Source: an uncultured Prevotellaceae bacterium (GTDB lineage: Bacteria > Bacteroidota > Bacteroidia > Bacteroidales > Bacteroidaceae). From it: a stretch of 49,918 nt of DNA. Below, one piece after another: positions 1-8,229 of this stretch. Each line of letters starts with the position of its first letter. The stretch's first letter is position 1. The notes under the pieces were generated by a model. That model was not told where the DNA came from. It did not search any database and saw only the letters and a program-made list of their open reading frames with translations. A program made the position numbers and the translations under genes. Where the stretch lies: the NCBI GenBank assembly GCA_902770195.1, contig CACXSA010000007.1, forward strand, positions 1-49,918. Direction: 5' to 3'.

Positions 1-305
1 GGCATTTGGATAATTGAAACCATATATAATATTAATGTGTAACATCAAAACAGATACGCCAATGGACAGATAAAAGTACAAACGACATAAAGGAATAGCG
101 TCCGCTTACCATCTTGTTTTCCGAAATCGGCAAAATTGAAGAAAGCTACAAGAGTAAAAAGGATGCTCACGTTCGCGTGGGCACATTACTCGTTCAAAGT
201 AGCTTGGGTCATTTGCCGATACCCGGAAAACGTAGACGAAGTGATTGTCCACGTTTTTTATTTCAATATTCACCAAGCATTTCAAACTAAAACAAACAAA
301 AGCAT
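1..305. other. Left-edge intergenic stretch
   Basis: No convincing gene is seen here. A short open frame beginning at 136 overlaps the start of the HIRAN-domain gene in another frame and has no recognisable family character, so it is treated as chance. The only structure is the hairpin with a T-run at 227-259. No TAnnTTTG box is visible ahead of the gene at 306. Confidence 0.5.
227..259 (+). terminator. Possible rho-independent terminator
   Basis: AAAACGTAGAC at 227-237 pairs with GTCCACGTTTT at 247-257 with one mismatch, across a loop of about nine bases, and runs into a stretch of T. It could end transcription entering from left of the window. The stem is only moderately GC-rich, so this is tentative. 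Confidence 0.35.
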
Positions 306-2252
306 ATGGGATTCTTTAAAAAATTATTTGGCATCGAAGAAGATGACCAGCAAGAATTTGTGGCAAATGATAATAATTCAAATGCTGTTTCTCAGGCTAA
401 TGAATCAGTATCAACTAAATTGAACTATCATGATTTCTTTGGCATTGATTTAACAGAATCGCCAAACTCTGAATGGATAGAGGATGATTATGAATTTAAT
501 TCAAATGGTGATAAGATTAGAAATTTTCACTATTATGGGATAGACTCTGATGAGTGGTATTTCTCCGATTGTAAGGCAAAAGTAATTGGCGATGGTGGAA
601 CGAATTTTTTCTTTGTAAAGGAGTTTGATTTGCAGGAGGCAATGGATATTGTTTTTCTCATTGAACGCGACTTAATTCATCATGGAGATTACGAATATCA
701 AAAGTGCATTAGAAAATATCGTGATAAGCTTGATTCCATTGTGCCAATGCTGACATGGGAATTAGGAGATAAGAGCGTTATGTTTGACCGTGATGCGATT
801 ACTGGTGATATGCAAGTTTCTATTTGGACACCATTCCGCAATAAGGCTTTTCTTGGGGAAGAAGTAATCAAAGACATTGAACCATCTCCTGCTGATGTCA
901 GAGACGAGTCTAAATTAGAAAGAATCAGTATTAACAATTTCTTTGGAATAGATTTAGAAAGTGCGCCTAATGGAAATTGGAGATATGTGGGCGAGGCCGA
1001 TGATGAGAAAACATTTGAGTTCACTGATATAGATGAAGAAAAGTATGTATTTAAATCTTGTATTGCCAGTGTCAATGAAGATGGAGGTACTGATTTCTAT
1101 TTTGCTATGGATTACTATACCGAAGGGGCACAAAAAATAATTTTTATTGTTGAGCAGGCATTTGGACACGAGGGCATACGCTCATTGTCAGAGTGTAATT
1201 CTCACTATATTTCAAGGATTCACAATACAAATAGCATGATAGAATGGAAGCATAAAGGATGTGAAATTACCTATATCTACATGCAAGATGGTGGTACAAT
1301 GAATATAGTTGTTAAGACTCCTTTCTATAATTCAAAATTCCTTGATAACGATGAAATGGTATTTGAGGATAGAATAGTAACATCACGTGGATTCAACATT
1401 CCTATAGGTATGGAGAAATTCAATGCGCAAGTAGAATTGATTGGTGAGTCGGCTTTGTTTTTTGCTAAAAATGAATGGATTGATGAAGATAACAAACCGC
1501 TTTTGATGGCTTCAATGTTAGTGAATGGAGAACCTTATGCATTTAACTTGGAGACACGAGATGTCTATTTCAAATATTCAAGTAATGAAATAGAGCAGAA
1601 GATGAAAGAAGGTTATCAAGCAGTTATAGCTGTTACTGACTATGATCTTCGAGAAGATGATATTCAAGTAGAACTTTATGTGCAGTTTGTCGAATCAAAA
1701 GAAGATTCAACTACAGAAAAAAACTCTTATGGCAAGATAGTTAAGCAGTACGCCACCACATACGAATTGGATTATATTGACGGACAAGACCATCATCAGC
1801 ATAAGGTCATAAAGAATGCCAATATGAATTCTTTCGTAGCAGGCATCAAATATCGTGAAAACTACGAGGAACTGCTGGCAAAACTTGAAGAGGGAATGGA
1901 ACTGCAAATAAAACCAGAACCTAATAATGAGTTTGACCCAGATGCCTTGGCTGTCTTCAATGGTGAAGATCATTTGGGCTATATTCCTAAGAAAGATATT
2001 CCAGCCGTAGCACTAAATATGATAGATGGATGTACTACTGCTGAAATTGACTATGTGGATGAGGAACATATTGATTTGGTAATACCAGTAACATTCCCAG
2101 GCCTTGAAACTATGAGTGACGAGGAACTTGAAGGATTCAGATACTATAAGACTGAAAGGACTAAATATGAAACTGGCTATCAGGAAAACAGTTCTCCTAT
2201 TACTAAGGAAGAGTTCTTAGAAGGCATCAAGCAGCAAAGAGAGAACTTGTAG
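306..2252 (+). CDS. HIRAN-domain protein with duplicated N-terminal module
   Basis: 648 residues, no signal peptide, probably cytoplasmic. The last quarter carries a HIRAN-type module: a short helix (YEELLAKLEEGMELQI), then EPNNEFDPDALAVF and HLGYIPKKD. HIRAN domains bind DNA ends or 3' single-strand ends and often accompany helicases or nucleases; here no such partner domain is seen. The N-terminal part contains two related units of about 140 residues. The first starts at YHDFFGIDL and the second at INNFFGIDL; both continue with a GDGGT- or EDGGT-type turn and a hydrophobic helix. I do not recognise this unit. The start at 306 fits the beginning of the duplicated architecture. The gene is visibly AT-rich compared with the DNA from about 2,256 on, which suggests transfer. 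It ends three bases before the next ORF. A defence or DNA-processing role is only inferred from the neighbouring Cas9 locus. Confidence 0.75.
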   Translation: MGFFKKLFGIEEDDQQEFVANDNNSNAVSQANESVSTKLNYHDFFGIDLTESPNSEWIEDDYEFNSNGDKIRNFHYYGIDSDEWYFSDCKAKVIGDGGTNFFFVKEFDLQEAMDIVFLIERDLIHHGDYEYQKCIRKYRDKLDSIVPMLTWELGDKSVMFDRDAITGDMQVSIWTPFRNKAFLGEEVIKDIEPSPADVRDESKLERISINNFFGIDLESAPNGNWRYVGEADDEKTFEFTDIDEEKYVFKSCIASVNEDGGTDFYFAMDYYTEGAQKIIFIVEQAFGHEGIRSLSECNSHYISRIHNTNSMIEWKHKGCEITYIYMQDGGTMNIVVKTPFYNSKFLDNDEMVFEDRIVTSRGFNIPIGMEKFNAQVELIGESALFFAKNEWIDEDNKPLLMASMLVNGEPYAFNLETRDVYFKYSSNEIEQKMKEGYQAVIAVTDYDLREDDIQVELYVQFVESKEDSTTEKNSYGKIVKQYATTYELDYIDGQDHHQHKVIKNANMNSFVAGIKYRENYEELLAKLEEGMELQIKPEPNNEFDPDALAVFNGEDHLGYIPKKDIPAVALNMIDGCTTAEIDYVDEEHIDLVIPVTFPGLETMSDEELEGFRYYKTERTKYETGYQENSSPITKEEFLEGIKQQRENL

Positions 2253-2255
2253 CTT

Positions 2256-2513
2256 ATGTCCTACCATCGCAAAACGACACCGCAGTTTGTCGAGGAAGCA
2301 CAGCGGGTGCATGGGGAGAAGTTCGACTATTCAGAAATCGAGTACATCAACACCCACACGCTAGTAAAGATTAAGTGCCGACAATGCGGTGTCGTTTTCT
2401 TGCAAGAGCCTGCAAGCCACCTTGCGGGTTGCGGCTGTTCTAAGTGCAGCAAGAAGACTGACAGGAAGATGACTCAGGAGGCTTTTTATTGCAAGGGCAA
2501 TGGAGTTGCATGA
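2256..2513 (+). CDS. Short zinc-ribbon protein, probably a truncated remnant
   Basis: 85 residues starting three bases after the HIRAN gene stop, so it may be translated by coupling. The first 65 residues follow a module seen in zinc-finger proteins of phages and mobile elements: TPQFVEEAQRVHGEKFDYSE, then CRQC, then a CGCSKC cluster, consistent with one zinc site. Relatives as I know them (DUF723-like) usually carry several such modules or a further domain. Here the frame runs on for about 20 unrelated residues and ends inside the convergent gene, overlapping it by 28 bases. The most likely reading is a gene cut off by recombination: the base composition also changes near this point. Function unknown; DNA binding is plausible from the fold only. 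Confidence 0.5.
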   Translation: MSYHRKTTPQFVEEAQRVHGEKFDYSEIEYINTHTLVKIKCRQCGVVFLQEPASHLAGCGCSKCSKKTDRKMTQEAFYCKGNGVA

Positions 2514-2914
2514 CAACACTCTTTTCCATACTCATACCACCAGCGAGTGGCATCACTGAGGGCATAGACGCGCTCACTGATGAAGTCGGGGTACTTGGGG
2601 GGGAGTTCGGCGGCATTAAAGCCTGCAATGACGCAGAGGAACGATAGATCACCCTCAATGTACTCGCACCAATGGTTTTGTCCCAAACACCAGCCAAGGA
2701 TGTTATCAAACTCTGCCTCCGTCTTGGGTAATTGGACGTGGACCACAACATGTGGCTTCGATTGCTGGTGAATCAGCCAGTAGTCACCATGTCCCTCCAC
2801 ATGGCGCAGTTCTGCCTTGAACGCATCGCGCTCTACATGTCTAAACTCCAGCCCACGATGCTGCATACGTGGGAACATCACAAAGTCACTCTTCTCAATC
2901 TTCTTGATTTCCAT
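2486..2914 (-). CDS. Conserved-looking hypothetical protein, 142 aa
   Basis: A soluble protein without signal peptide or membrane segment that I do not recognise. It is rich in His, Trp and Cys, with patches such as HGDYWLIHQQSKPHVVVHV and GWCLGQNHWCEYIEG, which look like a folded alpha/beta domain. Codon use is like the GC-richer core of the window. A promoter-like TACCTTTG box lies about 140 bases upstream (3062-3069 on the minus strand), which would leave a long leader. It is convergent with, and overlaps by 28 bases, the truncated zinc-ribbon ORF. It is kept as real because composition and length fit and a promoter is present; its function cannot be stated. Confidence 0.6.
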   Translation of the reverse strand: MEIKKIEKSDFVMFPRMQHRGLEFRHVERDAFKAELRHVEGHGDYWLIHQQSKPHVVVHVQLPKTEAEFDNILGWCLGQNHWCEYIEGDLSFLCVIAGFNAAELPPKYPDFISERVYALSDATRWWYEYGKECCHATPLPLQ

Positions 2915-3061
2915 AACCGTTTATTTTTAGTGGATTAAACATTCACTCGCATCCTTTTACCACCGCTGCCAACGATTCTGTTCTTTGAACTGGTTCTTCG
3001 ACAAGCGAAGCGCCAAAGGCCGGTTGGTGGGCATTGTGCCACTCTTGATGCAACTACTTTG

Positions 3062-3098
3062 CAAAGGTACAAATAATCTTGCATATTTTCCCTGAAAA
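3062..3098 (-). promoter_or_regulatory. Promoter for the 142-aa gene
   Basis: The minus strand reads TACCTTTG at 3069-3062, matching the Bacteroidota -7 box TAnnTTTG. A weaker TTTC-type -33 element lies near 3097. Transcription would start near 3055 and leave a leader of about 140 nt before the start codon at 2914. Confidence 0.5.
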
Positions 3099-3141
3099 AC
3101 GAAGAAAAACATCTGGGATATATCACTTTTTTTCTTTTTTC

Positions 3142-3335
3142 TTTTCTATATCGTCAAAAATAAGTATATTTGCAACATATTTCAAAATAGTCATGACACA
3201 AATTTGTTTTTTGTCAGTAGAATAAATATCCAACAGTGGTATTGTTTTGAATAGAGCTCTTTGAATTATTGTGTTGTACTTACATTGATTCTGCATTGAA
3301 ACTTGTTCCTTAGTAGGTAGCGCTCGCGGAGGTCG
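3142..3335 (+). promoter_or_regulatory. CRISPR leader and array promoter
   Basis: AT-rich stretch immediately before the first repeat. TATATTTG at 3165-3172 is a perfect -7 box on the plus strand, with a TTTT-type -33 element near 3142-3145. This direction agrees with the crRNA orientation deduced from the tracrRNA anti-repeat. At about 3236-3270 the leader contains a degenerate look-alike of the repeat core (AATAGAGCTCTTTGA against AATAAAAGTCTTTGA). Transcription would enter the array near 3180. Confidence 0.6.
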
Positions 3336-3688
3336 TTTGGGAATTGCTTTCAAATAAAAGTCTTTGAGATATTACAAACAACTCGACGTACTGATGATTG
3401 TCTTCTCCGCGAGTTGGGAGTTGCTTTCAAATAAAGGTCTTTGAGATATTACAAACAACCGGCAACTACTGGTCTCGCTCGCTCAACTGTTGGGAATTGC
3501 TTTCAAATAAAAGTCTTTGAGATATTACAAACAACTATTCGTGGCTGATTTGCTTGTTGAGCAGGGTTGGGAATTGCTTTCAAATAAAAGTCTTTGAGAT
3601 ATTACAAACAACATGACAGGATTTCGCAATAGTAAACCGTAGTTGGGAATTGCTTTCAAATAAAAGTCTTTGAGATATTACAAACAAC
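3336..3688 (+). CRISPR. CRISPR array, five 47-nt repeats, four spacers
   Basis: Repeats lie at 3336-3382, 3413-3459, 3489-3535, 3566-3612 and 3642-3688. Spacers are 30, 29, 30 and 29 nt (3383-3412, 3460-3488, 3536-3565, 3613-3641). The 47-nt repeat begins GTTGGGAATTGC and ends ACAAACAAC, a length typical of Bacteroidota type II-C arrays. Repeats 3, 4 and 5 are identical. Repeat 1 has T instead of G at its first base. Repeat 2 has two substitutions (GGGAG for GGGAA, AAAGG for AAAAG). The plus strand is the crRNA strand, because its CTTTCAAATAAAAGTCTTTG segment pairs with the tracrRNA at about 8092-8111. Each guide is therefore a spacer followed by the next repeat. Spacer targets cannot be determined here. 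Confidence 0.97.
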
Positions 3689-3759
3689 AGATTGTGTATA
3701 TCTTCCTGCCATACAATGGATACGACCAATAACAGAAAGGAGAAATGTTTGTGAGATAA

Positions 3760-3800
3760 GGAGAAGAGAACCCTCATCACGAGAGTTTTCTTCTCCTTTT
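3760..3800 (+). terminator. Bidirectional terminator between array and cas9
   Basis: GGAGAAGA at 3760-3767 pairs with TCTTCTCC at 3789-3796, with additional pairing inside, followed by TTTTATTAT on the plus strand. It would end the array transcript. Cas9, ending at 3802 on the other strand, runs into the same hairpin. Confidence 0.65.
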
Positions 3801-3801
3801 A

Positions 3802-6800
3802 TTATGCTTTCACTTGAACAAAGTGTACCTTGTTGACGGCCAACTGAATCTTGTTCAACTGTATCAACTTTTCGAAATCATCAAGCGATTTTCCTTTCCC
3901 TTCATCCTTAGCAGCACTATAATTATGCTTAGAAAGCTTAATGGTATCTGTTCTTTCCTTGCGCTTCTCAAAACCAGTTATTCTATATAGGCGTTTGGCC
4001 AACTGCGCTTTATCCAACGACTTCAACTCATCCTCAGACTCTTTATATAGCAATATCATTTCGCCCTTGGTCAGCACTCTCGAAAGGTGCAGCATTTCGC
4101 GCTTGCCTGGAATTGTTTTTGGGAAAGGTTCTTTCCCAGCTTTCATTCTCATGGAGAGGTCATAAAGAGTGTAGGACTTATAGGCCGTCTCGTTGCTTCC
4201 CTGATACTCGCAGCAGTATTGCAAATCGGCTGATTCGGCATAGTAATATTGCTTGTAGTCCTTATCAGACACAAAGACGTGTTTCTTCGTGGGGAAGTGC
4301 GACAGGTTGCTGGGAATCTCGCAGCGCACATGACGAATTTTATTCTCTACGATACGACCATCCACTTTCCTTTCTACGGTAAAACCTTTGGCACATGCAT
4401 CTTTGAACGACAATCCTTTGGCCTGCTCTTTCAGTTGATTGAAGAGAGCCTTGTCTATAATGCGTCTCTCCAAGTCTTCCCAGTCTGTAAAGCCTTCGCC
4501 TCGGCCTTTCTTCTGCTTATATTGCAACTTGCATCTTTTAACGTACTTGATTTTGGTAGCGTATGGCAGCCCCAGCTCGTCTCTAAGGAAGTTACCTTCT
4601 TTGTCTGTAGTCCAGGGTTTGATGGCACCAAAGAACGACTCCTTGTGTATCTGTCCGCGAATGCAGTCACCCGTCTTCACGATTTTAATGCGCTCACCAT
4701 TCTTCTTAATACTGCTACGTTTTCTGGCAGGTGTCAGCGTCTGGTCCTTAACCACGTGGTTCACCATCATGGTGTCCTTCAGCTGGTTTACGATGTTAAT
4801 CATTCCTGCACCCTTGGCCTTAGCGTATTTGCTGCCATAAAGGGCCAGTTTCTTTTCTTGCTCCAGTTTTTCTTTGAGTCTGTTTACCTCGCTGGCATGC
4901 CCTGCTTTCTTTTCTTCTTCAATCTGATAGAACAAGCGCAACATCGCATCGCGATGGGCTGATGAGGGGATGAACGCCAGCATCGCAGCATCGATGGCGT
5001 GATGGGTATGATTACTTCTGTCTTTCTCTGGCAGTCCGTATATCTTTCTGAAGGTGGCTGTGGTACTGCCGTATTGCAAATCCACACGAGTGAAGAAACT
5101 CTTCAGGTAGTGGAATACATATTTTGAGATAACACGCGTATCACTCATCTGCTTGCTAACAAAACTTGTAGTGACCTCTGTTATCAGGAATCGCTCAAGC
5201 TTAGAACTCCAGTAGTCGAGTTCCATCTGCCACAGGTGGCGCTGAACAATGCAATAGTTTTTGCGGTCTTCGTCGAAGGCACGCTTGGTTTCCTTTAACC
5301 AGTATTTCACACGTCCTTCAAGTCGCTCTACACGATCTTTCCAAGGTTGCAGGTTGGGCATGATAACAGTCTGATAGTTGGTCAACTGCGATGGCAACAG
5401 ATTGCCTTTTACTTTACGATTAAACGAGGCAGAAGTAATGGTTTTGTTCTCAAGACCGTCTGACAGTACGATGCTGCGTGGGATGGTGTGCTCGATGTCG
5501 TACGAATCATTGTCGAAAAGGCTGGCGAAAGGAATGGGATTACCTGTATAAAGGTCGATACATTCATCGATCAACCAATTTTTATACTTGGTTGCAGCAT
5601 ATTCTATCTTCTCGTTGTAGGCCTTATTCTTCTGCAATTTCTCATTGAAGTCCGCCAATACATAGTCTGGGCATTGCTCTATCAGCAAGCGAGTCTTTTG
5701 CAGGCGTTCATCCTCATCGTCGCAAGCCTCCTTAATGAGAGCTCTGAAGATGTCGTTCTCCTTCTTTCGTCTGTTCTGATAGATATCAATGGCTCTGCGC
5801 ATATTGGCATCGTTCACCTCGCGAGGCAACTCCACCACCACACGTGTATTCTCCGCCGTGATACCCAACTGTTTGTCTTTCAACAAGGCGTTGATTCTGC
5901 GCTTTATCAGGTGGAGTATTCGCATAGCTGCAGGATTGTGCAGAGCGCCCTTAACGGGCGAACACAACTGGAAGCTTCCGTCCTTTGTCTGTGTGGCCTG
6001 TGGATAATATCGGTTGTCGTAGGGCGTGTAGAGTTGATTGTCAGCACCCAGTTCTATTTCAAAGGCCACTTTAAGATATTCGCGAATGCGCTCCATATCC
6101 GTAGGCATCTTGTAGTAGGTACGCTTTTCGCTGGCAAAGAATTGCTGATAAAGCGCTGCTACCTGTTGGGTGATGGAATCTTTTTCGTCTTGTGACTTTC
6201 GCTCCCAGCTTACCTTTCCTATAGACTCTGTAATGGCCTTCTTTATATCTCGGAAGTCGCTATCGTCCAGTTTATACGTTCTGTCTGCACATTGCTCTTT
6301 TTCATCCAGCGAGTTGTAGTCGGCTATCAGTTTGTTGGCAATGTTCAACAGGCGTTTCTGCTCTCTGTTGCTATCGATGATATCCTGCAGATGGGCCTCA
6401 ATCTCATCACTATGCTCTTGCCAAAGTTTTGCGGCTATCAGCGATGGGAGATTAGCCAGTAGCGTGGCTTCGTAGTTGTTGAACCCTCGTAGCAAGAAAC
6501 GGTTGATTTTATGCAAGGCACTCAACGACAGGTTGGCATACTCGTCAGAGGCATTCTTATGGAGGCGTACCAGTTCCTTGATTTGTTCCTCGTTGAAATG
6601 CACGAACTGCAGTTTGTTCTTGGCAAAATTCTCAACAAAGGTTTCGTTCTCAGCCTCTGTGCATACATGCCACAGCGTTAGGGCATTGTACTTTACGTGG
6701 TGCTCTGTGCCGTTTTTCTTCTGCCTAATCTGGTCGCTTTCCTTCGTCCACGATTCCCAGTCGTCGCCCAGTATCTTTTGCAGTCTTCCAATGGTTGGAC

Positions 6801-8031
6801 AACCTGCCACAGAATGATCGTCGTAGTAGTTGATAGTTTTGGCTTTGGCGGAAAGGCTGTTGTTGAGATGGTATTCCTTTTCTATCCATCGGCGTATGGA
6901 GGCGAAATCGAACGTCTTGGAAACAATCTTTGAAATTTTCTCGTCGTAGAGCCGTTGGCGCAGTTCAAAAGGCAGCGTATGTAACTCGCCATCCTCTGGC
7001 AGTCTGATTTTGATATTATTGATAAGACTCCAGGCTCGATATTTCTCAAACTCAGGATGACTGGCCTTGCAGCGTTTCCTCATAGGTTCCAGCGAACACC
7101 GTTCCACTTTGCCTCGCTGCGAACGGAGGGGCTGCTGGTAGAAGATGGTGCCTTCGCCTTTCTTTTCGCTGACGAGTCGCTTGTAGAGATAGGAGTCTGT
7201 AGATAGCTGTTTTTGGTAATCAAAGATAGCTTTCACCTCGTCTTTCAACTGCTTTCGAACTACCTGATACTCGCTGTCACGCAGACGGATGCCTTCGTCT
7301 TCCAACATAGCCAGAGCATAGCCCACAGACTTGTCTTGTATTCCCTTTTCGACCATATATTCCGTGAGCTTTTTCGATTTCTTCTGCTCAGAATATTCCA
7401 TAGCATCGAAATCTTCATCCTGAGGAATATCTTCTGCTGGCAATTCTGCATCGTTGATGGTGTCGCCTTTACTGCTTCTAAAACCTCGCTTCTGGACTAT
7501 GTGATACAGGGCACGCCCCAGTTTGTAACAGTCTTCAGGATTAGAGAAATCGAACTGACGCTCCAGCAGTTCCTTTCTGATTTGATAGGGACTGGTGTAA
7601 CCATCCACCTTGCCGTCGCCGTCAAAATCCATCATCAGCCAATGGGCAAAGGCTACCGCATCAACAGGATATTCGCGCTTCAAACCCTTCGCCTTGTCAT
7701 AGCGCACCCAGCGTTCCAAGTCCTCAGGGCTTAGTGGACAGAGCAGGTGTTTGATAGGGCCTTCTATGATTTTTTCATCTATCAGCAATTTCAACGTTTC
7801 TTGCTTACGCCATTTTCTGTGCAGGTATCGAGTACGGGCATTCCTGTAACCACGACGTTCTGCCGCAAAGGAGGTGTATTTATTCTGACCACTCTCTATC
7901 ACGCCAGAACGGACAATGTCAACGGAGGCATACTTTACCTGTTCCATCAGTTCCTCAGTCTCAGTGTCTCTAACCACCAAGCCCAATGAACCTGTTCCTG
8001 GGTCAACGCCCAATACATATTTTTGCTCCAT
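3802..8031 (-). CDS. cas9: Cas9 RNA-guided endonuclease, type II-C-like
   Basis: 1,409 residues, in the range of large Bacteroidota Cas9 proteins. It cuts double-stranded DNA matched by a crRNA:tracrRNA guide. RuvC-I is at the N-terminus (VLGVDPGTGSLGLV, Asp10), followed by an arginine-rich bridge helix (RRGYRNARTRYLHRKWRKQ). RuvC-II is VVVELPREVN with Glu734. The HNH domain has YDIEHTIPRS with His848 and FNRKVKGN with Asn871. RuvC-III is HTHHAIDAAM with His1011 and Asp1014. All residues needed for both nuclease sites are present, so the enzyme should be active. The C-terminal part, which should hold the PAM-interacting region, shows no frame break. The start at 8031 puts the RuvC-I Asp at residue 10, as in many Cas9s. 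No cas1, cas2, cas4 or csn2 is found in the window. The tracrRNA gene is divergent upstream and the array is downstream on the opposite strand. Confidence 0.98.
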   Translation of the reverse strand: MEQKYVLGVDPGTGSLGLVVRDTETEELMEQVKYASVDIVRSGVIESGQNKYTSFAAERRGYRNARTRYLHRKWRKQETLKLLIDEKIIEGPIKHLLCPLSPEDLERWVRYDKAKGLKREYPVDAVAFAHWLMMDFDGDGKVDGYTSPYQIRKELLERQFDFSNPEDCYKLGRALYHIVQKRGFRSSKGDTINDAELPAEDIPQDEDFDAMEYSEQKKSKKLTEYMVEKGIQDKSVGYALAMLEDEGIRLRDSEYQVVRKQLKDEVKAIFDYQKQLSTDSYLYKRLVSEKKGEGTIFYQQPLRSQRGKVERCSLEPMRKRCKASHPEFEKYRAWSLINNIKIRLPEDGELHTLPFELRQRLYDEKISKIVSKTFDFASIRRWIEKEYHLNNSLSAKAKTINYYDDHSVAGCPTIGRLQKILGDDWESWTKESDQIRQKKNGTEHHVKYNALTLWHVCTEAENETFVENFAKNKLQFVHFNEEQIKELVRLHKNASDEYANLSLSALHKINRFLLRGFNNYEATLLANLPSLIAAKLWQEHSDEIEAHLQDIIDSNREQKRLLNIANKLIADYNSLDEKEQCADRTYKLDDSDFRDIKKAITESIGKVSWERKSQDEKDSITQQVAALYQQFFASEKRTYYKMPTDMERIREYLKVAFEIELGADNQLYTPYDNRYYPQATQTKDGSFQLCSPVKGALHNPAAMRILHLIKRRINALLKDKQLGITAENTRVVVELPREVNDANMRRAIDIYQNRRKKENDIFRALIKEACDDEDERLQKTRLLIEQCPDYVLADFNEKLQKNKAYNEKIEYAATKYKNWLIDECIDLYTGNPIPFASLFDNDSYDIEHTIPRSIVLSDGLENKTITSASFNRKVKGNLLPSQLTNYQTVIMPNLQPWKDRVERLEGRVKYWLKETKRAFDEDRKNYCIVQRHLWQMELDYWSSKLERFLITEVTTSFVSKQMSDTRVISKYVFHYLKSFFTRVDLQYGSTTATFRKIYGLPEKDRSNHTHHAIDAAMLAFIPSSAHRDAMLRLFYQIEEEKKAGHASEVNRLKEKLEQEKKLALYGSKYAKAKGAGMINIVNQLKDTMMVNHVVKDQTLTPARKRSSIKKNGERIKIVKTGDCIRGQIHKESFFGAIKPWTTDKEGNFLRDELGLPYATKIKYVKRCKLQYKQKKGRGEGFTDWEDLERRIIDKALFNQLKEQAKGLSFKDACAKGFTVERKVDGRIVENKIRHVRCEIPSNLSHFPTKKHVFVSDKDYKQYYYAESADLQYCCEYQGSNETAYKSYTLYDLSMRMKAGKEPFPKTIPGKREMLHLSRVLTKGEMILLYKESEDELKSLDKAQLAKRLYRITGFEKRKERTDTIKLSKHNYSAAKDEGKGKSLDDFEKLIQLNKIQLAVNKVHFVQVKA

Positions 8032-8054
8032 CAGTTCAGAATTTCTTTATTAAA

Positions 8055-8086
8055 TTTGCTTGTTTCACAGAAAAACATTATCTTTG
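8055..8086 (+). promoter_or_regulatory. tracrRNA promoter
   Basis: TTTG at 8055-8058 and TATCTTTG at 8079-8086 are separated by 20 nt, a textbook Bacteroidota housekeeping promoter on the plus strand. Transcription would start within a few bases of 8092, exactly where complementarity to the CRISPR repeat begins. Confidence 0.85.
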
Positions 8087-8088
8087 CA

Positions 8089-8200
8089 TCGCAAAGACTT
8101 TTATGAGAAAGACTTTTCTCAATAAGGCTATAAGCCGAAGAGTTCTTGCAGCCGCGTTTCGCGGGCCTGCAGAGACCCTGTTTTGAACAGGGTCTTTTTT
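8089..8200 (+). ncRNA. tracrRNA
   Basis: The 5' part is an anti-repeat. CAAAGACTTTTAT (8092-8104) and GAAAG (8107-8111) pair with the CTTTCAAATAAAAGTCTTTG part of the repeat. After an internal loop, TTTCTCAAT (8115-8123) pairs with the repeat's first bases GTTGGGAA, with wobbles and one bulge. This gives the usual upper stem, bulge and lower stem. Then follow a short nexus hairpin (GGCT-ATA-AGCC at 8126-8136), a second hairpin at 8147-8171 (TGCAGCCGCG against CGCGGGCCTGCA, two-base bulge), and a terminator at 8173-8200 with a 10-bp stem and six Ts. The layout matches known tracrRNAs, and the gene is divergent from cas9. Confidence 0.9.
8173..8200 (+). terminator. tracrRNA terminator
   Basis: AGACCCTGTT at 8173-8182 pairs perfectly with AACAGGGTCT at 8186-8195 around a three-base loop, followed by a run of six Ts (8195-8200). 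It is a strong intrinsic terminator that defines the tracrRNA 3' end. Confidence 0.9.
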
Positions 8201-8229
8201 AATTTTGTTAGTTTCTTGAATTAATAACC

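Noticed and set aside
136-423. Short plus-strand open frame at the left edge
   Set aside because: It overlaps the HIRAN gene in another frame, has no recognisable domain, and contains the hairpin at 227-259.
3536-3565. Assigning targets to the CRISPR spacers
   Set aside because: No spacer matches anything visible elsewhere in the window on inspection, and phage or plasmid origin cannot be judged without a search.
4249-4962. Long open frame antisense to cas9 (about 237 codons), with others like it at 5488-6195 and 7213-7734
   Set aside because: They mirror cas9 codons, lack promoters and family character, and are normal shadows of a GC-balanced long gene.
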